A model generated the notes under the pieces. That model did no database searches. It had not been told where the DNA came from and was given only the letters and a program-made list of their open reading frames with translations. The position numbers and the translations under genes are program-made. A stretch of DNA of 64,000 bases, taken from positions 15,123,957-15,187,956 of the forward strand of contig OZ024874.1 of assembly GCA_964017185.1 (NCBI GenBank), written 5' to 3'. This document shows positions 13,621-24,530 of the stretch, in pieces. The DNA comes from Rugalucina vietnamica. Taxonomy: Eukaryota > Mollusca > Bivalvia > Lucinida > Lucinidae. Every line of letters starts with the position of its first letter. Position 1 is the stretch's first letter.

Positions 13621-14283
13621 TCTAAAGCCGTGTTCATATGCTATATTTGCAACCGGGTGTAATTTTTCATCCGCTTGTGTAGCGGCCATATGCAGCGAGA
13701 TCATGTTCATATTCGCCTGGTTTTGACAATAAATTTTGACTAAAATGCTCCTTATTAGCAGAGGTCATTTGATGTAGATGGGCTGTTTGTGCCTCAGGCA
13801 AAGCATGTTCGCTACTGACTGGTAATCTGACTACTGGTAAACCGCTGCGGCTTGAGCCTGCCCAAGAAAAATGGTTTCAAGTCAAACTGGTCATACCTAT
13901 AAGCCTTATTGGCTTAGCTGTGTGGTTATATCTTTAGCATTTTTGGATGTCATGACATCCTAACTTTGAGTGAAAGGCCCATAAAGTGGATACAATCTCC
14001 AGATATGACCTAAGCTATTGTCTGGGACGTAAAGTATCAATTCAAACAAACAAAAATGTGTAACGATTAAGAGTTTTGCGTTCATATACACACAATACAC
14101 ACGGGTGCAAAAATACACCCGGCTGCAATTCAATTTGCTCCACCTGGAAAGTAGGAGAAAATTTGCACCAGAGTGTAGTTTTGCAGGGTGTAGTTTTCAT
14201 GGCATACCATACACCCGGGGTTTACATCCAGTGTGCAAAAATACACCCGAGTTCAAATGTTGCACATGAACATGGCTTTAGAA
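13621..14283. mobile_element. TIR element (MITE-like), 0.66 kb
   Basis: The left end reads TCTAAAGCCGTGTTCATATG and then CTATATTTGCAACCGGGTGTA. The reverse complement of the right end reads TCTAAAGCCATGTTCATGTG and then CAACATTTGAACTCGGGTGTA, an imperfect TIR of about 45 bp. Subterminal GGGTGCAAAAATACACCC-like palindromes add structure. No transposase was seen, so it is non-autonomous. The target-site duplication is not clear. Confidence 0.65.
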
Positions 14284-14540
14284 TTAGACTCCACGTCACT
14301 CAGGATAAACGGCAATCCCAAGCACGGCCTAGCGGTAGACCAACTAACTCCAAATCGAGAGGGCCTGTGTTGTGGGCTGCCGTGTTGTGTCATTGAGCAA
14401 GACACATTGGCCCATAACTGTCTTATACCCATGGAACATTGCCGCTTTGCCGACATGATTGAAAATTTGTTGACTCCCTCGTTAACCCTTGATACAAACA
14501 ATCAAACAAACAAACAAACAGACAAACAAACAAAACACTT
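14284..14540 (+). mobile_element. SINE-like fragment with CAAA tail
   Basis: The body contains GTCATTGAGCAAGACACATT, reminiscent of SINE core sequences. It ends in a CAAA/CAGA simple repeat (about 14506-14535). No convincing tRNA boxes were seen. Open frames on both strands here are not conserved-looking proteins. Confidence 0.4.
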
Positions 14541-15380
14541 AATGGGCACCCAAATCTTTAATCATTATTTTGCATGTTGGAAAAACATTTTATTTAAATT
14601 GTTCGTTCAGGGTAGCGCGGTCGCCTATCGGTCGATGATCGGACTCAGAACGAAAAGGTCTTTGGGTGAGAACCCAAATGGATAGCAGGTATGAGGCCTA
14701 TCACAAAACACGTTGAATCTCTAACACTGTTAAAAACTTGAGCTCTTGCTAGACATGACAGTGACTGAAACATCGTTGACTGGGGCGTAAATCCACAAAA
14801 ACGCCAAACTCACTGTCACGACTGTATAAAAATGCATATCTGCTAGACTATCTCTTGTCGGCCAAAAAAAATAAAATAAAATATATATACCCTTTAATTT
14901 TAAGTTTTACTTTATACAAGTGGGTTTAAGAGTCTGCAGAATACAATAATATTTAATCTTCTTGACAATGAATTTTAAACTTGAACGTAATTAAATGAAA
15001 ACAAAAATAAAAAATCTATATACATGTAAAATTGGACCATCAAAGGTACTCATTATGTAAGTTACACTGTCAATATATCTAAACGATTTTATTTATAAAT
15101 AGCTTTTTAACGATTCTATTTATAATTAGCTTAAAATAGCTTTTACCGTGCTGGGCAATGATATTAAACCGTACCCAGCAACGACGTACTCGGCAAGGAT
15201 GTTGCAAGTAGATACTACTGGTCAAATGGCATTACATTATACTGAAGCGACAAAATAAAGAAACTTTCTTAAAAGTAGGAAAGCCAATATACTTATTTGA
15301 TAATGTTAGCTTGGTACAACTTCCAATTTTATTCTAAAAAAGAAAAGTAAATAATTGTACCTAAACAAGGAGAATACTTA
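14541..15380. other. AT-rich, no gene recognised
   Basis: This lies 3' of the minus-strand exon at 15382-15527. If that gene is alive, its next exon should lie here or further left, but I could not identify one before the satellite. Confidence 0.4.
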
Positions 15381-15381
15381 C

Positions 15382-15527
15382 AGAAATTAACAACATCCTC
15401 ATTGGTAAACTTGTCCATGATGTTGTCCATTATTTGTTGCATCTTTTTCATATTGCTCCCGAACTCGTGGAAAATCCTGCTCTTTTCCTTGAAGTAGTGT
15501 TTCCATGTTGCTGTATCCGTCAACACG
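15382..15527 (-). CDS. Exon 2 of an unrecognised minus-strand gene
   Basis: A 146-nt exon with a good acceptor (TTGTTATTTTCAG) and donor (TGTAAGTATTC). It enters with two bases (GA) from exon 1 and reads open for 48 codons: it starts DVLTDTATWKHYFKEKSR and contains MKKMQQIMDNIMDKF before NEDVVNF. The charged, helical composition looks like a real coiled-coil-type protein. I do not recognise the family. The joined start of about 64 aa begins MTTLEIFKLEKDKEN. Later exons were not found; the 40-bp satellite begins 2 kb downstream, so the gene may be truncated or have a long intron. Confidence 0.55.
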
Positions 15528-15530
15528 CTG

Positions 15531-15741
15531 AAAATAACAAATACAAAATACTGTAGAAGCTCATTAACTCGTGGAAAATCCTGCTCTTTTCCTTGAAGTA
15601 GTGATTCCATGTTGCTGCATCCGTCAACACGCTGAAAATAAACAAACACAAAAATATTGTAAAAGCTCATAACCTCGTGGAAAATCCTGCTCTATTCCTT
15701 GAAGTAATGATTCCATGTTGCTGTATCCGTCAACACGCTGA
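15531..15741 (-). pseudogene. Two partial upstream copies of exon 2
   Basis: The exon 2 acceptor plus its first 60-70 nt is repeated twice upstream at a spacing of about 105 bp (acceptors next to 15631 and 15737). Both copies lack the exon's 3' half and donor. The farther copy has a TAG in the exon reading frame (CTTCAAGGAATAG). They look like tandem-duplication debris that leaves three competing acceptors. Confidence 0.7.
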
Positions 15742-16117
15742 AATAAACCAAAGACAAAAATATTGTAAAAGCTAATAAATTCGTGAAAAATTTTCCATGA
15801 AATATTCGAATATGCAAATACAGTATACTCCGTGGAATTTTGAACTTAAACTTCTATATTCCCATGTATCCGTCAATACACAAATACACGAAACATAACA
15901 GAAAAAATGCTCGTTTCCTTTCAAGTGCGACCTCCAGATTTCAGTATGCGCCAAAAATGGAAGAAAATTAATGCGTGCTGCCTTGTCCATTTTCGTTGAA
16001 CGGATTTTTGTTCTAAACGGAACTTCAACGGTATTCATCAATGAAAATAACAAAGAAAAATGCTTTCGAAATCAAAATATCAAAATATTCTGTCATTTGA
16101 TCAAAATATTCCTTGGA

Positions 16118-16155
16118 AATAAATAAATAAATAAGTAAATAAATAAATAAATACA
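16118..16155. repeat. AAAT microsatellite
   Basis: A short AAAT/AAGT run upstream of the copy 1 donor. Confidence 0.8.
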
Positions 16156-16303
16156 TGAAAAGATATGCATATCTTACTTTTCACTGGCATTTCGGAGACT
16201 TGTGGGAAATGCAGATTTTAGCATATGCTATTTTGCTTCTAAAGCAACATTTAACGTCTAAATATTCCTTATTTTGATGTCAAAGTAATTAGATAATGCT
16301 TAC

Positions 16304-16350
16304 TCATTTTCTTTATCCTTTTCCAGCTTGAAAATTTCCAAGGTTGTCAT
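16304..16350 (-). CDS. First coding exon, copy 1 (nearest exon 2)
   Basis: 47 nt encoding MTTLEIFKLEKDKEN plus two bases, ending in a donor (AATGA then GTAAGC). The phase matches the exon at 15382-15527. Three more copies at 17324-17370, 18851-18897 and 20592-20638 keep the same ATG, peptide and donor. Confidence 0.55.
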
Positions 16351-16847
16351 TTTATCTTAAATTTCTCCAGAGGTTTGAAAAACACGTCTGATCAGCTGTG
16401 AATCGACTCGTTCACTGGTGCGGTTGCTTAGACACAAACGTCGCTTTACTTACGTTACGTTTTTACATGGCGTTACTGATCAATAATTCTGCGATGTAGG
16501 TAATTCGATAGACTGCTGTTCCCTGTCAACATATTCCTACGCTGTTGGTGTCATTTAAAGTTTCACAAATACGGCACTGTGTTTATGCCAACTCAATACC
16601 CTGATTTGGAAGCTGTAGAGGTTTAAGACTGCTAGTTTTTGGCATTTTGGATGCACGTACATGATCGAAATGGTGTTAAAAATTTCCTAATTGTTCATAG
16701 ACAAAGTGCAAACCTTTTTGCTACTTGTAGAAGAATTCACGGCCCATCAGGCAACTAATCTGTAGCTTTGCTTTCAGCCAAATTTTATTCGCTCAAAAAC
16801 AAAAGTAGTGTCTGGGTTGGTTTTTTATAATATAATTGTGTCCATGG

Positions 16848-17145
16848 CCCGAGATTATAAAAACTTCTTCATGCTCAGCTCAGGTGTGACTAAAATCTAT
16901 CCTGCTCATAAATGTTAAAATGCCAAAAAATGTTGTCATTTTAACATTTATGAGCAAGATAAATTACAGGCTTTGGTGATCTTTACATGAATTTCCAATT
17001 CATTTGGGTTATTTGTCATTTTGATGAGCAGTTTGAATTTCGTACTCAGCTGAGATGAGCATGAAATTTATGCTTTATGAGCAGGATAAATTTTAGTCTC
17101 AGCTGAGCAGAGTATGAAAATAAAAGTTTCATAACTTCACTTCAG
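16848..17145. mobile_element. MITE family 2 copy (GAGGTTATAAAAC type)
   Basis: The ends GCCCGAGATTATAAAAAC and (reverse complement) AAGTTATGAAACTTTTATT are degenerate relatives of the family TIR seen best at 47090-47307. The inside has the family's nested palindromes: AATGTTAAAATGCC/GTCATTTTAACATT and GCTCAGCTGAG-like motifs. Confidence 0.7.
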
Positions 17146-17220
17146 GACAAGGTGTCGATTCATGTGCCAGTTACGAATGAAATTACACCAACATGCAAAA
17201 AATGTTAGCATTAAAGAATA

Positions 17221-17221
<1 letters not shown>

Positions 17222-17276
<55 letters not shown>
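17222..17276 (+). repeat. Poly-A tract, 55 nt
   Basis: An uninterrupted A run at the junction between first-exon blocks 1 and 2. It may be a retroposition tail or a replication-slippage tract. Its length in the assembly may be unreliable. Confidence 0.95.
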
Positions 17277-17278
<2 letters not shown>

Positions 17279-17323
17279 AGTCATACCAGGCCATTGATGA
17301 AAATGTAATTAGATAATGCTTAC

Positions 17324-17370
17324 TCATTTTCTTTATCTTTTTCCAGTTTGAAAATTTCCAAGGTTGTCAT
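17324..17370 (-). CDS. First coding exon, copy 2
   Basis: It encodes the same MTTLEIFKLEKDKEN with synonymous change only (AAACTG for AAGCTG) and retains GTAAGC. The poly-A tract lies just on its 3' side. Confidence 0.5.
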
Positions 17371-17889
17371 TTTAACTTAATTTTCTTCAGAGGTTAAAAA
17401 ACACGTCTGATCAGCTGTGAATCGACTCGATCACTGGTGCGGTTGCTACGATACATACGTCGCGTTATTTACGTTACGTTTTTACATGACGTTACAGAAG
17501 CCGAAGGTCAAAATCAATAATTCTGCGATGTAGATAGACTGTTCCCTGTCAACATATTCCTACGCTGTTGGTGTCATTTGAAAGTGAAACAAATACGGCA
17601 CTGTTTTATGCCAACTGAATTAACACACACATTTGGAAGCTGCAGAGGTTTAAAATGCATTTTTTTTTGGCATTTTGGGTGTACCGGGTAAGTACATGAT
17701 CGAAATATTGTGTTAAAAATTTCCTAAATGTTCACAGACTTTCAAAAATGCAAACCATTTGCTACTAGCTATACATTAAGAAGACTTCATGGCCCTTATC
17801 AGGCAACTTATCTGTAGCCTTACTTTCAGCCAAATCTCTCGGAAACAAAAGTAGTGTCCAGGTTGGGTTTTAACAATTAACTGTGTCCA

Positions 17890-18320
17890 TGGCCCGAGGT
17901 TATAAAACTTTTTTTCATGCTGAGCTCAGGTGTGACTAAAATTTATCCTGCCCATAAAAGTTAAAATGCCAAAAGAATGTTGTCATTTTAACATTTATCA
18001 GCGAGATAAATTACAGGCGTTGGGAAACTTAACCTGAAATTTCAATTCATTTGGGTTATTTTGTCATTTATGAGCAGTTTGAATTTCGTGCTCAGCTGAC
18101 TTGAGCATGAAAAAAATATATAACCTCGGTACCAGGCACCAAGGTTATAAAACTTTCCTCATGAAATTTCGACTGTCCATAAATGTTGAAATAGTCAAAA
18201 TTAGTGGAAAATTCAGGTTCAATACTCTACATCTATTAATTTATCCTGCTCATGAATGAGAAGGATAAATTTTAGTCTCAGCTGAGTTGAGCATGAAAAA
18301 AGTTTTATGACATCGGGCCC
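17890..18320. mobile_element. MITE family 2 copy, enlarged
   Basis: It starts GGCCCGAGGTTATAAAAC and ends GTTTTATGACATCGGGCCC. It is longer than other copies because of an internal piece (about 18118-18250) that repeats the terminal motif ATAACCTCGGTACCAGG, probably a nested or partial second copy. Confidence 0.75.
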
Positions 18321-18515
18321 AGGTGTCGATTCATATACATTGTACCTTCTATTTGTGTTACGAATGTAATTACACCAACATGCAAATTGTTAGCATGAAA
18401 GAATACACATTAGAAAACCTCAAACAAGTAAGCTGCCATATTATGATTATGTGGTTAGTCAACAACGCTACAAATAAGCTGGGTCTATGCGCTTAGCAGA
18501 TTCGCCTAAGATATT

Positions 18516-18750
18516 TGAGCCTGTGCGTCAGCGAACCAACAATTGGGTTCCGACCTGGTCTGACACAACCTGGGCTGTACAATCTCAGAAGATCGATAAA
18601 TGCTGGAAATTTAGGATTTAGAAAGTAGAGAAAATGTACTATCCGTGTAGCGAGAACAAAGGCGCTGATCAGCTTCGCAGTTACTGCAAAGCTGATCTGC
18701 GTTTTTATTTTCGCATAAGCAGATTGTTGATTTTCTTGTGCAGCGGCTCA
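18516..18750. mobile_element. MITE family 1 copy (TGAGCCGCCTCATGAGAAAACC type)
   Basis: 235 bp with degenerate termini: TGAGCCTGTGCGTCAGCG on the left and GTGCAGCGGCTCA on the right. The internal palindrome near GCTGATCAGCTTCGCAGTT is intact. Confidence 0.75.
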
Positions 18751-18850
18751 TTTAAAATCATCTTAGTTATTTTGCTATATATTGCTTCTAAAACATTTTT
18801 ACGGCTAAATATTAGCGATTTTGATGAAAAAGTAATTAGATAATGCTTAC

Positions 18851-18897
18851 TCATTTTCTTTATCTTTTTCCAGCTTGAAAATTTCCAAGGTTGTCAT
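18851..18897 (-). CDS. First coding exon, copy 3
   Basis: It encodes an identical peptide with the same donor and phase as copy 1. A family 1 MITE sits about 100 bp away on its intron side. Confidence 0.5.
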
Positions 18898-19423
18898 TTT
18901 AACTTAATTTTCTTCAGAGGTTTGAAAAAACACGTCTGATCAGCTGTGAATCGACTCGTTCACTGGTGCGGTTGCTTAGACACAAACGTCGCGTTATTTA
19001 CGTTACGTTTTTACATGGCGTTACTGGAGCCGAAGGTCTAAATCAATAATTCTGCGATGTAGGTAATTCAATAGACTGCTGTTCCCTATTCCTACGCTGT
19101 TGGTGTCATTTGAAAGTTAAACAAATACGGCACTGTTTTATGCCAAATGAATTAATACAAATACACACTCATTTGGAAGCTGCAGGAGTTAAAAATGCTA
19201 GTTTTTGATATTTTGGGTGTACGTACATGATCGAAATTGTGTTGAAAATTTCCTAAATGTTCACAGACGTTCAAAAGTGCCAACCTTTTTGCTACATTTA
19301 GAAGACTTCATGGCACTTATCAGGCAACTAATCTGTAGTTTTACTTTTGGCCAAATTTTATTCTCTCAGAAACAAAAGTAGTGTCTGGGATAGGTTTTTA
19401 TAATAAATTGTGTCCATTGCCCG

Positions 19424-19853
19424 AGACTATAAAACTTTTTTTTTATACTCAGCTCAGTGTGACTAAATTTTATCCTGCTCATTAATGTTAAAATGCCAAA
19501 AATTGTTGGCATTTTAACATTTATGAGCAAGATAAATTACAGGTTTTAGTGATCTTAACCGGAAATTTCAATTCATTTGGGTTATTTTGTCATTTTATCC
19601 TGCTCATTAATGTTAAAATGCCAAAAATTGTTGGTATTTTAACCTTTATGAGCAAGATGAATTACAGGTTTTAGTGATCTTAACCGGAAATTTCGATTCA
19701 TTTGGGTTATTTTGTCATTTTACTGAGCAGTTTGAATTTCGTGCTCAGCTGACTTGAGCATGAATCATTTGCTGGCATTTTAACATTTATGAGCAGGATA
19801 AATTTTAGTCTCCGCTTAGTTGAGCATGAAAAAAGTTTTATAACCTCGGGACC
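19424..19853. mobile_element. MITE family 2 copy with internal tandem duplication
   Basis: It runs from GCCCGAGACTATAAAAC to TTTATAACCTCGGGACC. An internal stretch of about 115 bp (ATCCTGCTCATTAATGTT through GGGTTATTTTGTCATTTT) is present twice in direct orientation, about 19469 and 19587. Confidence 0.75.
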
Positions 19854-20275
19854 AGTGTCGATTCATGTATCTTCTATTCGCGTTAGAATGATTACACCAA
19901 CATGCAAATTTTTAGCATGAAAGAATACACATCAGAAAACCTGATTGTGGATAGATCAAACCAATAAGGTGCCAGCGGCTGGTCAGCAACTTAATTTTCG
20001 CTACAAATAAGCTAAAAAATTGTCCGAGCAGACCATTACCAAATCTTATTTTATTAAATTTCGTATTTGTCATTCTTCTCAGATTTATTTATTCTTACAC
20101 ATAGTCTCCGTTGAAAAGCCGCTGAAAAGCATTGTCTGCTTTACTTTTATTTATTTTGTATTCATTTATTAATTTATTAACCAAAATGCAAGTTTTGATC
20201 AAGCCTCAAGTTGCTTCGACAACGATAAGCGCATTGATTTTGGGTCTATGCGCTTAGCAGATTCACCTTAGATAT

Positions 20276-20491
20276 TTAAGGCTGTGCGTCAGAAAACTTC
20301 GACCAGGTCTGACACAAACTGGGCTGTACAATCTCAGAAGATCGATAGCGGCTGGAAATTTTGGATATTAGAAAATGTAGGATCCTTGAAGCGAAAACAA
20401 AGGCGCTGATCAGCTTCGCAGCAACTGCGAAGCTAACCTACGTCTCTATTTTCGCATATGCAGATTGTTGGTTTTCTTGTGCAGCGACTCA
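20276..20491. mobile_element. MITE family 1 copy
   Basis: It has the same internal palindrome (CAGCTTCGCAGCAACTGCGA) and the right end TGCAGCGACTCA. The left end is decayed. It lies in the same position relative to first-exon copy 4 as 18516-18750 does to copy 3, so it was probably duplicated with the block. Confidence 0.7.
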
Positions 20492-20591
20492 TTTAAAATC
20501 ATGTTTGTTATTTTGCTACACATTGCTTCTAAAACATTTTTACGGCTAAATATTAGCGATTTTGATGAAAAAGTAATTAGATAATGCTTAC

Positions 20592-20638
20592 TCATTTTCT
20601 TTATCTTTTTCCAGCTTGAAAATTTCCAAGGTTGTCAT
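20592..20638 (-). CDS. First coding exon, copy 4 (most upstream)
   Basis: It encodes the identical 15-residue peptide with the donor retained. It is the most distal copy and may be the original promoter/exon, but its shared upstream segment stops near 20755, so it could also be the truncated end of the duplication. Confidence 0.5.
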
Positions 20639-20760
20639 TTTAACTTAAATTTCTTCAGAGGTTTAAAAAACACGTCTGATCAGCTGTGAATCGACTCGTT
20701 CACTGGTGCGGTTGCTTAGACACAAACGTCGCGTTACTTACGTTACGTTTTTAAACGTCA

Positions 20761-21161
20761 GGCGTAAAAGTTTCGTTTATAACACTACGGCGATTGTCCC
20801 TGAGAACAATGTTTGCTGATTACTAAAACATTGATGCATGTCAGTCGGATGGAAAGAAAAAAAACCCTGAAAATGTTAATTTTGTTTTCAATTTTCAGCC
20901 TCGCAAAATAATTGAATTGCTTTTTGTCACAAAATTATTGAAGATTGTGGAACTAACGCACCTTTTTTATTTGATTATTATTATTTTTGTTACATTTGAA
21001 ATAAGACTTAATCCGGTCTGGTTCAAAACCTTATCCAGTGTGTTTCCACAGTCTTGAAAAGGATCTCAGTTTAAATTTTTATTTGAGTCTCCTTATATGC
21101 ATCAGCTAAATTCGTCCTGTAGATACATGTTCACGTTCTGTGAAGTATGCAGTGTTATAAT
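20761..21161. other. Unannotated
   Basis: AT-rich. No gene, boxes or repeats were recognised. Confidence 0.4.
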
Positions 21162-21368
21162 TGAGCCGTGTCATGACAAAGCCGGATTTTCGCCTATGTG
21201 AAAATAAAGACGCAGTTTAACTTCGCAGTAACTGAGAAGCTGATCCGCGCCTTTGTTTTCGTTACACGGATGGTACCATTCCACTTCTTCCTAAAACCTA
21301 AATTTCAAGTTTCTAACCATATTCTGTAGCTGCACAGGTCGGAGACCCGCTTTCTCGCGTCGCGGTCA
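21162..21368. mobile_element. MITE family 1 copy
   Basis: It starts TGAGCCGTGTCATGACAAA and ends CTCGCGTCGCGGTCA. The internal arms GCAGTTTAACTTCGCAGTAA / GAGAAGCTGATCCGCGCC are recognisable. It abuts the tRNA-derived SINE that follows. Confidence 0.75.
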
Positions 21369-21375
21369 TCGAAGC

Positions 21376-21540
21376 ATCCGTGGCGCAGTGGTTATGTCAC
21401 TTGCCTTGTAAACTTAGGGGACGCAGGTTCGATCCCGGAAGTATCCAGTCTGTTGGATGAGACTATGAATCGAGGAACCGTCTCAATATGATCTTAGCTG
21501 TAGGTGGTAGTTAAACCCCAAATTAACAACAACTCTTACA
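21376..21540 (+). mobile_element. tRNA-derived SINE
   Basis: A pol III box A (TGGCGCAGTGGTTA, 21381 on) and a perfect-looking box B (GGTTCGATCCC, 21426-21436) lie at tRNA-like spacing. A non-tRNA body follows (GTTGGATGAGACTATGAATCG), then GTAGGTGGTAGTTAAACCCC. The 5' part does not close a tRNA acceptor stem, so a SINE head fits better than a tRNA gene. Confidence 0.8.
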
Positions 21541-21937
21541 TGGGAAGGTATACTTGGATTTTTTTCAATGTGCAGGAAAGGGCTTAACTAAGCCCAGGCT
21601 TGGATGATTTCATTGTTGAGAAAGGGTCCAAGAGCTGACAATGTATAATTGAAGTAAAGGTGACTATGCTTGTTGTCTTTGTGCAATACCTGTGTTTCAC
21701 CTGAATGATTTCAAAATAGGTGAAGTGTATGGTAGACACACAAAAACATAAACATTTTGTTTCTAAAATATAACCATACAGCTACACTAAAATATTTCTA
21801 TCAAGTTAGCCAATGCTCTATTTTTGTCAACAACTCTTTGCTTTACTGATGGTACATGACCGCAGTAGAAGGTCAGTTAAGTACCATTCGAAAAAATAAA
21901 GCGATTCAGCTGATTTTACTTATTTTTCCTACAAGGT
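21541..21937. other. Unannotated
   Basis: No feature recognised beyond possible decayed SINE downstream sequence. Confidence 0.35.
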
Positions 21938-22852
21938 CAGCTCGGTCAAATTAGCAGCAAGTTTGCTGCACCAAAAACGGTCAAGTTAGCAGCAATTTTG
22001 CTGCAAATCGATCATGTTACATGTAGCAGCAATTTTGCTACAGCAAAATCAGTCAAGTTAACGGCAGTTTTGCTTGCAGCGTTAGAATTAAATTTGCTGC
22101 AGCAAAATACTGTCAAGATAGCGGCAATTTTGCTGCAGCGAAATTGGTCAAGCAAGCAGCTATTTTGCTACAGCGAAAAACAGTCAAGTAAGCAGCAATT
22201 TCGCTTGAAGCGAACATTTTTGTCGCAGATTGTTTTGGCTTAAATCTTGGTGTTAGCGCATAAGAAAATTACATTTAATGCCACAATCACATCTTTTCGA
22301 CGTCACCTACGAAAAAAGTTCCATGTAAGTGGAAATGTTTGTCGCCATTTTTTTATGATTTTATTCTTATTATTTTTTTCTTTTTCGTCTAGCTGTGATC
22401 GCTATGTAGAAAATGATGATGAATGCTGCAACAGAACTTTTCTAGACCTCATATCACCAACGTTATGGAAAATAATTGCCGATTTTTTACAGTTTCGTCT
22501 GGCTGTGAGTGCTATTAGAAACGAATACCTATGCCGCAAACAAGACTTTTCTATCCCACCCATAACATAGCTTAAGGACAAAAGTTCCCTGCCTACAGTA
22601 AAAGTGTCCATAGACTGGGTAATAGGTCGGATATAAAACATTTGTTTGTGGTGACATTCATCATCGTTTCTTATAGCGCTCATAGACAGACTTAAACGAA
22701 AACGAGAGACCGAATTGTGCCGTTGCTCACCTTAAACTTAGTGATTTTGCTCATCAGTGTAAGCTTCAAGATAGACAATGATACTCTGGAGCCTTGTCTG
22801 TATGAACAATAGACAATAGGTGGCAAAAAGTTTCGCTGCAGCTAACTTGACC

Positions 22853-22888
<36 letters not shown>

Positions 22889-22922
22889 CTGCAACAGATT
22901 CGCTGCTAACTTGACTGAGCTG
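21938..22922. mobile_element. TIR element with GCAGCAATTTTGCTGC repeats
   Basis: The left end is CAGCTCGGTCAAATTAGCAG and the reverse complement of the right end is CAGCTCAGTCAAGTTAGCAG. The left arm (to about 22215) is a tandem series of imperfect units of about 36 bp built on GTCAAGTTAGCAGCAATTTT plus GCTGCAGC. The right arm is shorter and interrupted by a T run (about 22854-22884). The interior holds two inverted copies of a segment with TTTCGTCTGGCTGTGAGTGC. There is no transposase and no clear target-site duplication. Confidence 0.7.
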
Positions 22923-23016
22923 TCAGTAACACTTTACAGATCCGTATTGTGACTTCCAGTAAGAAGTTATTGCACTTTTTTCTGCCGCCTTCATTAGTAA
23001 ATCAGTAATTTAAAGT

Positions 23017-23580
23017 AAATAAAATATAAATGTTAGATCCTTTGGAAGCAGTAAAAACATTCAAAGAGAGATGGGCCATATTGTACAATTTCGGGTAATG
23101 AACCTTCATCAGTGACCCTTTACAAAACTGGCAGCGAAAGCCAGACATTCATGATTGCTGCAATTTCAAGAATTTTCACCAGTATAGTCTAAATCAAAGA
23201 CTTATATTCCCAAAGGGGCCAAATATGCACAATTCTGTTAAGATGATGATCCTTAACGTACAGTATATTTGAAATACTCCAAATATCTTCACTGATCTCA
23301 AAGGATCAAAATAAAAATATAATCTGCACTATGGATGATGTACGGGGAGACTTTTTAGGGCCGCCACATGGCACAACACCAGCTGCAGTAATAGCAAATA
23401 AAATATAATTGTTAGATCCTATGGAAGCAGTAAAAACCTTCAAAGAGAGATGGTCCATATTGTACAATTTCGGGTAATGAACCTTCATCAGTGACCCTTT
23501 ACAAAACTGGCAGCGAAAGCCAGACATTCATGATTGCTGCAATTTCAAGAATTTTCACCTGTATAGTCTAAATCAAAGAC
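23017..23580. repeat. Direct repeat of about 185 bp
   Basis: 23017-23201 and 23395-23580 are near-identical (from AAATAAAATATAA and TTAGATCC to TAGTCTAAATCAAAGAC), separated by about 190 bp of unrelated sequence. No coding potential was seen. Confidence 0.85.
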
Positions 23581-24524
23581 ATTGATATTTAATTATATCA
23601 GAATTAAAGTTTTAAACTTGCAACGAAAAACAGAGAGTCATACAACAAGAATGTTTACCAGGCATTTACTTGGGGAATTTTCAATATGGTCATACATAAA
23701 TACAGTCATGTAGTACAGAATATTTTTCTGTGACAGTATGTGTTTACCCATCATTTTCAGTGCATGAGGTTAAATTTTGACACTGATTGGTTCAACAATA
23801 ACTAGTGGGTCCAAGAGAACTACCTATTTTTAAATGTAATAGTCAGCTTTGTCATTGTCAATCAAAAATTGACAGGCTCCGCCCTGCACATTGAAAACGA
23901 TACCACCCAATTTCCAGGCACCGATATCACGCAATAACCAGAGATGTTTCCTTCCATGATAGACCGGTTTGAACAATGACAGCGAGAGGAGACCACCTTC
24001 TTATTCAGTATTTACCTTGATTTTAGTTACTTACCTTGAAATTTGATACTATTTAAAACAGGACAGTGCGCATGTCTGCAGTATAATCACTGGGGGATTT
24101 TCCATGCAAATCGAAAGTTTTATAATGGTTTGAAATTAATCAGAATTAAAGACGATTATATTCTTATGGTGAGATTGGTCTTCGTTAACGTCTTTAATAT
24201 ATTGTAACATGGTGAAAATGAAATCGTTCAAGGGTTTACATGTATATGACATTCTCAAAGTAGACGTGCTATTTAAAGCTTTAGTTCATTTGCTCAATAT
24301 TTTGATAATGTGTGTACGTACATGTACTACAAGTAATACTTTTTTTTTTATTTTTTTATTTCAAACATGATATTATTATCATATGGTAATGAAAAATATG
24401 TCATTCGGCGATAACAGGCCTTGTTCTTAATTGGTATAATTAGTTATATGAATTATGAAGTTTTACTTTCGAAATCGCCTTTTAAACTTCCGGGTAGGAA
24501 TACTACCAGTGCACTTTACAATGT
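23581..24524. other. Unannotated
   Basis: AT-rich sequence. No gene, tRNA or repeat was recognised. Confidence 0.4.
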
Positions 24525-24530
24525 AAGTAC

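Larger units (their letters stand above)
16200..20760 (-). repeat. Four-fold tandem duplication of a promoter/first-exon block
   Basis: Each block carries, in minus-strand order, a shared upstream segment (with ACGTAACGTAA and GCAACCGCACCAGTG), the 47-nt first exon, and its donor. Between blocks lie shared AT-rich sequence (CAAATACGGCACTGT region) and a ggtcccgaggttataaaa-type MITE. The ATG-to-ATG spacings are 1,020, 1,527 and 1,741 bp; the larger ones are explained by inserted MITEs (18516-18750, 20276-20491). The upstream segment of copy 4 is cut off near 20755. The conserved upstream segment is a candidate promoter, by inference only. Confidence 0.85.

Noticed and set aside
18901..19020. 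RFX X-box or CRE in the first-exon upstream segment
   Set aside because: GTTGCTTAGACAC and ACGTTACG are only half-site matches; too weak to call.
21376..21450. Functional tRNA gene
   Set aside because: Good A and B boxes, but there is no closed cloverleaf and a SINE body follows.
22402..22683. Opposite-strand frames sharing short phrases
   Set aside because: They arise from an inverted DNA repeat inside the TIR element, not from related proteins.
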